9,509 nt of DNA, taken from JBDKTH01 sp964558295. GTDB taxonomy: Bacteria > Planctomycetota > Planctomycetia > Pirellulales > Thermoguttaceae. The translations under genes were made by a program, and so were the position numbers. The stretch lies in NCBI GenBank assembly GCA_964558295.1, contig CAZLDQ010000219.1, positions 1 to 9,509 of the forward strand, written 5' to 3'. Under the pieces are notes generated by a model that was given only the letters and a program-made list of their open reading frames with translations, was not told the origin of the DNA and ran no database searches. Shown here in pieces: positions 6,101 to 9,509 of this stretch. The stretch's first letter is position 1; each line of letters starts with the position of its first letter.

Positions 6101-6129
6101 AGTATGCCATATTTGCTATACTATTTGCT
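6101..6129. promoter_or_regulatory. Candidate XylR-type operator / promoter island in the divergent region
   Basis: This AT-rich island in otherwise GC-rich DNA lies between the divergent RraA-like and XylR-like genes. It contains an inverted repeat AGTAT (6101-6105) / ATACT (6118-6122) and a direct repeat ATTTGCT at 6111-6117 and 6123-6129, 12 bp apart. TATACT at 6117-6122 resembles a sigma70 -10 for the regulator gene, with only a weak -35 (TTCTGT, 6093-6098, 18-nt spacer). Regulators with AraC-type domains commonly bind direct repeats, so this is the best candidate site for the adjacent regulator. A 10-bp core recurs near 7427. Confidence 0.45.
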
Positions 6130-6250
6130 TCGGGCTGTAGCCGCCGGAGGGGTGGGACGTATACTGCAAAAGACCGGGAGCAAGTTGGAGGGGCAACTCC
6201 CGGCACACGTCTCGGAGGACCAAACCTGGTCGGAATTGCGAGAGAATTTG

Positions 6251-7432
6251 ATGTCTCCAGTGCAAACCAATCCGCCGCAACGTCGCGTAGCGTTGTTTGT
6301 CGAAGCCTCGCGGGCGTATGCACGGGGGTTGGTGCGGGGGGTGGCTCGCTACAATCGGGAACATAAGCAGTGGTCGGTCTATTTCACGCCGCAGGGGCCG
6401 AACGATCCGCCCCCGGCTTGGTTGCACGACTGGAACGGTGATGGCATTCTTGCCCGGATCGACAATCAGGCTCTGGCCGACGCGCTGCTGAAGACCGGGT
6501 TGCCGGTGATCGATCTCCGGCGCGCGGTGCCTGATCTCGGTTTGCCGACCATCGGGCCGGATGACGCGGCGGTCGCCCGGCTGGCGGTCGATCATCTGGT
6601 CGAACGCGGCTTTCACCACTTCGGTTTCTTTGGAACGCCGCGCGGGGTACATCCTTCCATGGACGCCCGGGCGGATCATTTCGTGCGGCTGGTCGCGGAA
6701 GCGGGATTCTCCTGCAGCCAGCTTTCGGTGCGGCGCCGCCGGGCCTCGCAAGAAGGCTGGGAAAAGGAATTGGACCGGGTGATTCGCTGGCTTCAGACGC
6801 TCCCCAAGCCGGTCGGCGTAATGGCCTGTAATGATGACCGCGGCTTGCAGCTTCTCGACGCCTGCCGCCGGGCCGGGATTCTCGTACCGGATGAAGTGGC
6901 CGTGATCGGGGTGGGAAATGACGACTGCCTGTGCAGCCTCTCGCTCCCTCCGTTGACGAGCATCGACCTGAATCCGCAACGGATCGGTTTCGAGGCTGCC
7001 CGGCTGCTCGACGAGATGATGACCCTAGGAACGCGAACCGCGCCGCATCGGCTCATCGAGCCACGGGGGATTGTCACTCGCATGTCGACCGACGTCTTGG
7101 CCACGGAAGATCAGGCCGTGATTCGGGCCGTGAAGTTCATCCGCGCCCATGCCTGCGATCGGATTCGGGTGGGCGACGTCTTGAAACACGTACGCATGTC
7201 GCGCGGGGCCCTGGAGCCGCGGATCAAGCAGGTCCTCGGGCGGACGATCTACCAGGAGATCCAGCGCGTCCAGATTGAATGTGTCAAGGAGCTTCTTCTG
7301 ACAACCAATGCCCCCTTGAAGCAGATCGCTCATCAGGCCGGGTTCAGTTATCCCGAATACATGATGCGTGTCTTTCGCCGAGCGACCGGCCAAACCCCCG
7401 CCGAATACCGCAAGACTGAACGAAAGGTATAG
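6251..7432 (+). CDS. xylR: XylR-family transcriptional regulator (LacI-like sensor plus AraC-type HTH)
   Basis: 393 aa from the start at 6251 (MSPVQTNPPQRRVALFVE), close to the 392 aa of E. coli XylR. The in-frame extension back to 6104 would run through the operator-like island and has no domain content; GAGAGA (6240-6245) offers a modest ribosome site. Residues 12-280 are a periplasmic-binding-protein-like sensor of the LacI/GalR type (AYARGLVRGVARY, TIGPDDAAVARLAVDHL, ACNDDRGLQLLDACRRAGILVPDEVAVIGVGNDD), and about 285-388 are two AraC helix-turn-helices ending in FRRATGQTPAEYR. This order, with STD near 279-281 at the junction, is that of E. coli XylR, a xylose-responsive activator. It is divergent from the GH10 / MFS cluster and probably controls it. 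The actual inducer may differ from xylose. Confidence 0.9.
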   Translation: MSPVQTNPPQRRVALFVEASRAYARGLVRGVARYNREHKQWSVYFTPQGPNDPPPAWLHDWNGDGILARIDNQALADALLKTGLPVIDLRRAVPDLGLPTIGPDDAAVARLAVDHLVERGFHHFGFFGTPRGVHPSMDARADHFVRLVAEAGFSCSQLSVRRRRASQEGWEKELDRVIRWLQTLPKPVGVMACNDDRGLQLLDACRRAGILVPDEVAVIGVGNDDCLCSLSLPPLTSIDLNPQRIGFEAARLLDEMMTLGTRTAPHRLIEPRGIVTRMSTDVLATEDQAVIRAVKFIRAHACDRIRVGDVLKHVRMSRGALEPRIKQVLGRTIYQEIQRVQIECVKELLLTTNAPLKQIAHQAGFSYPEYMMRVFRRATGQTPAEYRKTERKV

Positions 7433-7441
7433 CAAAAGTGG
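7421..7441 (-). promoter_or_regulatory. Second candidate regulator-binding site at the 3' end of xylR-like gene
   Basis: The minus strand contains TTTGCTATAC (7427-7436), identical to 6112-6121 in the divergent control region. Over the surrounding 21 nt the two sites agree at 16 positions by my alignment, with CCA upstream and TT-x-G downstream also shared. It lies 22 nt upstream of the -35 of the promoter for the DUF1559 gene. It overlaps the stop codon of the regulator gene, so chance similarity remains possible. Confidence 0.35.
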
Positions 7442-7463
7442 CGGATCTTACAGCACAGTGTCT

Positions 7464-7492
7464 TTGAACTCCCCGCACTAGAGGCTTAGACT
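7464..7492 (+). promoter_or_regulatory. Sigma70-like promoter of the DUF1559-lipoprotein operon
   Basis: TTGAAC (7464-7469) and TAGACT (7487-7492) are separated by exactly 17 nt and match the consensus hexamers at 4 of 6 positions each. They lie in the 174-nt gap upstream of the DUF1559 gene, giving an expected start near 7499 and a leader of about 108 nt. A dyad GCACTA (7475-7480) / TAGTGC (7499-7504) surrounds the -10. Confidence 0.5.
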
Positions 7493-7606
7493 GGCGCGTA
7501 GTGCTTGGCGGTCTCCAACGAGGCTCACGGTCCCATGGCTCCGGTTTCGCCTTACTAACTGCTCTTGAGAATCGGCAAGCCGCATTCGAACCTGGGGAGG
7601 TGCTCT

Positions 7607-8503
7607 ATGTCACGTCTGTTGCGCAAAGGGTTTACCCTTGTCGAATTGTTGGTGGTGATTGCGATCATCGGGATCTTGATCGCGCTGTTGTTGCCTGCCG
7701 TGCAGGCGGCGCGGGAGGCAGCCCGGCGGTCGCAGTGTTCTAATCATCTAAAACAGATCAGCTTGGCGCTGCTGAACTACGAGAGCACCTACAAGACGCT
7801 CCCGCCGGCGAGCATTTCCACGAATCAGTTGAGCTGGCATGTCTTCATTCTCGGTTTTATGGAGCAAGGGCCGCTCTACGAGCAGTTCGACTTCGCGAAG
7901 CACACCGATTCGAGCCCGAATATCCAATTGAGCCTGAAGCGTGTGAACACCTATCTCTGTCCGAGTACGGCCAACGAGGACGACACGCGGAATTTCGCGA
8001 ACCTCTATAACGGCGAGGCGCCCTACTCGATGCACTACTTCGGGATTGCGGGGCCCGACGGCACGAACACCTACGTGACGCCCAATGTGGCCTACACCTG
8101 CACCGGCTCGGGGGCGAACTACGGGGCCATCTGTACCCAAGGGACCATGGGGTATCCCACGCCGGTCAAGCTGGCGGCGATCACCGACGGCACGTCGAAT
8201 ACCTATCTGCTCGGCGAATGCTCGTGGACCCGGCTGGGACGTTATCGGTCGTGGTCGCGGAGGCTCTTTGCAGCGTCGTCGACGGATATTGCGATCATGA
8301 GTGCCCGCAATATCCTTTACCCCATCAATTCCCGGCTGACGAACACGCAGTTCAACGACATCCCCTTTGGCAGCCAGCACCCGGGCGGATGCCAGTTCGC
8401 TTTGGCCGACGGCTCGGTGCGGTTCGTTTCCGAGACGATCAATCAGGACATTTATCTGGCCACGGCCAGTCGCGATGGCGGCGAGCCGATCAGTGCCAAC
8501 TGA
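7607..8503 (+). CDS. DUF1559 domain-containing prepilin-like protein with H-X9-DG C-terminus
   Basis: 298 aa from the start at 7607. GGGGAGG (7594-7600) lies 6 nt upstream, and this start places the type IV prepilin leader correctly: MSRLLRKG|FTLVELL, cleavage after G8, with E13 at mature position +5, then a long hydrophobic helix to about residue 30. The DUF1559 region follows (AREAARRSQCSNHLKQISLALLNYES). The C-terminus shows HPGGCQFALADG, which is the H-X9-DG motif (H258, D268-G269). Such proteins are massively expanded in planctomycetes, are processed by prepilin peptidase and are expected at the cell envelope; individual functions are mostly unknown. The gene has its own promoter-like sequence and is followed after 27 nt by a lipoprotein gene, the usual planctomycete pairing. 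Location beside the xylR-like gene may be incidental or may reflect shared control. Confidence 0.92.
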   Translation: MSRLLRKGFTLVELLVVIAIIGILIALLLPAVQAAREAARRSQCSNHLKQISLALLNYESTYKTLPPASISTNQLSWHVFILGFMEQGPLYEQFDFAKHTDSSPNIQLSLKRVNTYLCPSTANEDDTRNFANLYNGEAPYSMHYFGIAGPDGTNTYVTPNVAYTCTGSGANYGAICTQGTMGYPTPVKLAAITDGTSNTYLLGECSWTRLGRYRSWSRRLFAASSTDIAIMSARNILYPINSRLTNTQFNDIPFGSQHPGGCQFALADGSVRFVSETINQDIYLATASRDGGEPISAN

Positions 8504-8530
8504 CGGGCCTCCGACGAAAGGACTGCAAGG

Positions 8531-8980
8531 ATGACCCGGAATTGCTGGCCTGCTTGGGGGCTGCTTGGTTGGGTAACGCTATTGTGCGCCGGCTGCGGGG
8601 GAGCTGACGGCCCGATGCGTTACGACGTGTCGGGGAGCGTGACGTTCGACGGGAAGCCGGTTCCTGCGGGGGTGGTCCTCTTTATGCCTGACGGGGCCAA
8701 GAACAACCGCGGCCCGACCGGCTTTGCCAAGATCAAGGACGGGAAGTACGACACGCGCAACGAAGGGCGTGGGACGATTGGCGGCCCACATATCGTGGCG
8801 GTCAGTGGCTTCGACGGCCACCCGTTGCCGCAAGCGGAGTTGCCTGACGGGAAGCCGCTGTTTTCCGACTACACGCTGGAGGTCGAATTGCCCCAAGCCG
8901 TGGCGATCCAAGACATTGCCGTGCCGGCCTCGGCCAACCAACGGGCCGCTTCCAGCCGCCGCCCGGCAAGTGCTCCCTGA
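8531..8980 (+). CDS. Small planctomycete lipoprotein with a carboxypeptidase-regulatory-like fold
   Basis: 149 aa, starting at 8531 with AAAGGA (8517-8522) 8 nt upstream. The N-terminus is a lipoprotein signal: hydrophobic GLLGWVTLL followed by CAGC with the lipidated cysteine at C22 (a Cys rather than Leu at -3 is slightly unusual). The mature part holds YDVSGSVTFDGKPVPAGVVLFMPD, the planctomycete motif G-x-V-x-FDGKPVP-x-G-x-V-x-F-x-P, followed by a G-x-Y and G-x-H-x-V strand pattern typical of small transthyretin-like beta sandwiches. Proteins of this type usually sit directly downstream of a DUF1559 gene, as here, and are presumed envelope-anchored partners; function is unknown. The last 16 residues or so (NQRAASSRRPASAP) are low-complexity and look like an extra tail. 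No close terminator with a U-run follows. Confidence 0.85.
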   Translation: MTRNCWPAWGLLGWVTLLCAGCGGADGPMRYDVSGSVTFDGKPVPAGVVLFMPDGAKNNRGPTGFAKIKDGKYDTRNEGRGTIGGPHIVAVSGFDGHPLPQAELPDGKPLFSDYTLEVELPQAVAIQDIAVPASANQRAASSRRPASAP

Positions 8981-9220
8981 GGGGCTTGGGGGTGGCTTCT
9001 CTTTTCGTCAGCACGTTCGCGAAATCGTTGGCGGAACATTTTTCGCGAGGGACTAGACATCCCCTGATGGAGCCTGACGAACAGAACCCAATCGTGGGCT
9101 TGGCCACTGGGGACTTGTCGATTTGTCAAACAGCGAAATGGCAACGCGTGGGGCGGCCATGCTTGAACGTAGCGGATTGGCTGGCCCAATTGCAAGCCAA
9201 AAAATATCCCGGAAGGTTGG

Positions 9221-9266
9221 GGGGGGCGAATAGCTGAAAGGTCCGATCTTTCAGTGTTCGCCCCTT
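9221..9266 (+). terminator. Strong bipartite stem-loop, terminator-like
   Basis: The outer stem GGGGCGAA (9223-9230) / TTCGCCCC (9257-9264) is perfect over 8 bp and extendable by two G-T wobble pairs. The inner stem CTGAAAG (9234-9240) / CTTTCAG (9248-9254) is perfect over 7 bp with a 7-nt loop, and the two are separated by a small internal loop. Only TT follows, so it lacks the U-run of a classical intrinsic terminator. It may end the DUF1559-lipoprotein transcript or be a structured leader or small-RNA element. It begins 241 nt after the lipoprotein stop codon. Confidence 0.45.
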
Positions 9267-9294
9267 GACGCGTTCTGTGGCCTCTAGCTAAGGT
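9265..9294 (+). promoter_or_regulatory. Promoter-like hexamers upstream of the right-edge ORF
   Basis: TTGACG (9265-9270) matches the -35 consensus at 5 of 6 positions. TAAGGT (9289-9294) follows after 18 nt but is a poor -10 (3 of 6). The -35 directly abuts the preceding stem-loop. If used, the leader to the start codon at 9395 would be about 95 nt. Confidence 0.35.
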
Positions 9295-9394
9295 ACGGGG
9301 TGAATGATCGGTAGCGAGATCGCTCGGTCGGTTTTCTTGGCTTCTGTTTGTCCCTCGAATCGCGATCGCATGCCACGCCAAGGAGTCTTGAATA

Positions 9395-9509
9395 ATGCAC
9401 GTTCCCGGCAGAATCGGCGTTCCGCGGCCCAGTTGCATGACAAGCTTTGCCGCGCTTAGCAGCCCGTTGAACAAGTCACTTTCGGCCAGACGAGTTGTCC
9501 AAAGGGCGA
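9395..9509 (+). CDS. Unrecognised protein, N-terminal fragment at the right edge
   Basis: An open frame of 38 codons runs from ATG at 9395 to the end of the window, reading MHVPGRIGVPRPSCMTSFAALSSPL and on to ARRVVQRA. The start is supported by a consensus AAGGAG (9380-9385) 9 nt upstream and by a promoter-like sequence about 100 nt further upstream. The peptide is basic, has no recognisable domain and no convincing signal peptide. It could be the start of a real gene or a chance open frame; the Shine-Dalgarno is the main argument for it. Confidence 0.35.
   Translation, partial: MHVPGRIGVPRPSCMTSFAALSSPLNKSLSARRVVQRA

Larger units (their letters stand above)
8981..9394. other. Intergenic region without a credible gene
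   Basis: These 414 nt follow the lipoprotein gene. A TTG-initiated open frame at 8986-9237 has no convincing ribosome site or recognisable domain and was not accepted. A weak dyad CGCGAAA / TTTCGCG occurs around 9013-9047, and TTGGCT / AGCCAA around 9178-9200. The clear elements are the bipartite stem-loop at 9221-9266, the promoter-like hexamers at 9265-9294 and the Shine-Dalgarno AAGGAG at 9380-9385. Confidence 0.5.

Noticed and set aside
6104..6250. In-frame N-terminal extension of the XylR-like protein
   Set aside because: It starts inside the AT-rich control region. The protein from 6251 already matches the length and beginning of E. coli XylR.
5988..6323. In-frame N-terminal extension of the RraA-like protein
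   Set aside because: It would cross the operator-like island and extend into the regulator gene. It has no domain content, and the start at 5987 has a ribosome site and matches the family length.
8986..9237. 83-codon plus-strand open frame after the lipoprotein gene
   Set aside because: It needs a TTG start with no proper ribosome site, has no domain and ends inside the stem-loop at 9221-9266.
9362..9369. GCGATCGC palindrome resembling the cyanobacterial HIP1 element
   Set aside because: It is a single copy in a GC-rich sequence; HIP1 is meaningful only when highly over-represented.
8869..9474. 201-codon minus-strand open frame across the right-hand intergenic region
   Set aside because: It begins with TTG, overlaps the 3' end of the lipoprotein gene antisense and shows no recognisable motif.

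Overview
The window looks like chromosomal DNA from a planctomycete, most likely of the Pirellulales type. The evidence is high GC, a DUF1559 prepilin-like protein with a C-terminal H-X9-DG motif followed by a small lipoprotein (a typical planctomycete pair), and a secreted GH10 / enolase-superfamily / RraA-like / MFS gene set under a XylR-type regulator. No RNA genes, insertion sequences, integrases or CRISPR arrays were seen.

Minus strand, positions 5987 down to 1: a compact, co-oriented catabolic cluster. In transcription order it holds an RraA-like aldolase-family protein (5987-5283), an MFS transporter overlapping it by 14 nt (5296-4007), a glucose-dehydrogenase-like SDR (3997-3245), two tandem paralogous secreted GH10 proteins (3161-1791 and 1592-222), and the first 18 codons of a probable enolase-superfamily (mandelate racemase type) enzyme running off the left edge (56-1). 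Inferred logic: exported GH10 enzymes cut a hemicellulose-like polymer, the MFS carrier takes up a product, the SDR oxidises a sugar or sugar derivative, the enolase-superfamily enzyme dehydrates the acid, and the RraA-like protein cleaves the resulting keto-deoxy acid. The substrate cannot be read from the sequence. The GH10 glycone-site residues differ from those of classical xylanases, so xylan is not assured.

Divergent control region, 5988-6250: an AT-rich island holds a dyad and a direct repeat that could be the regulator's operator. It is followed on the plus strand by a XylR-family regulator (6251-7432) with a LacI-like sensor domain and an AraC-type DNA-binding domain. A 10-bp core of this region recurs in inverted orientation at the 3' end of the regulator gene, just upstream of a good sigma70-like promoter for the next gene.

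Plus strand, 7433-8980: promoter, DUF1559 protein (7607-8503) and a small lipoprotein (8531-8980). After that come 414 nt without a credible gene. This stretch holds a strong bipartite stem-loop (9221-9266), an adjoining promoter-like pair (9265-9294) and a Shine-Dalgarno sequence serving a short ORF that starts at 9395 and runs off the right edge.

The most notable points are the tandem GH10 pair with non-canonical active-site surroundings, the candidate regulon link from the XylR-like protein to the DUF1559 operon, and several unusually strong intergenic hairpins. Nothing here is clearly a wholly new kind of system.
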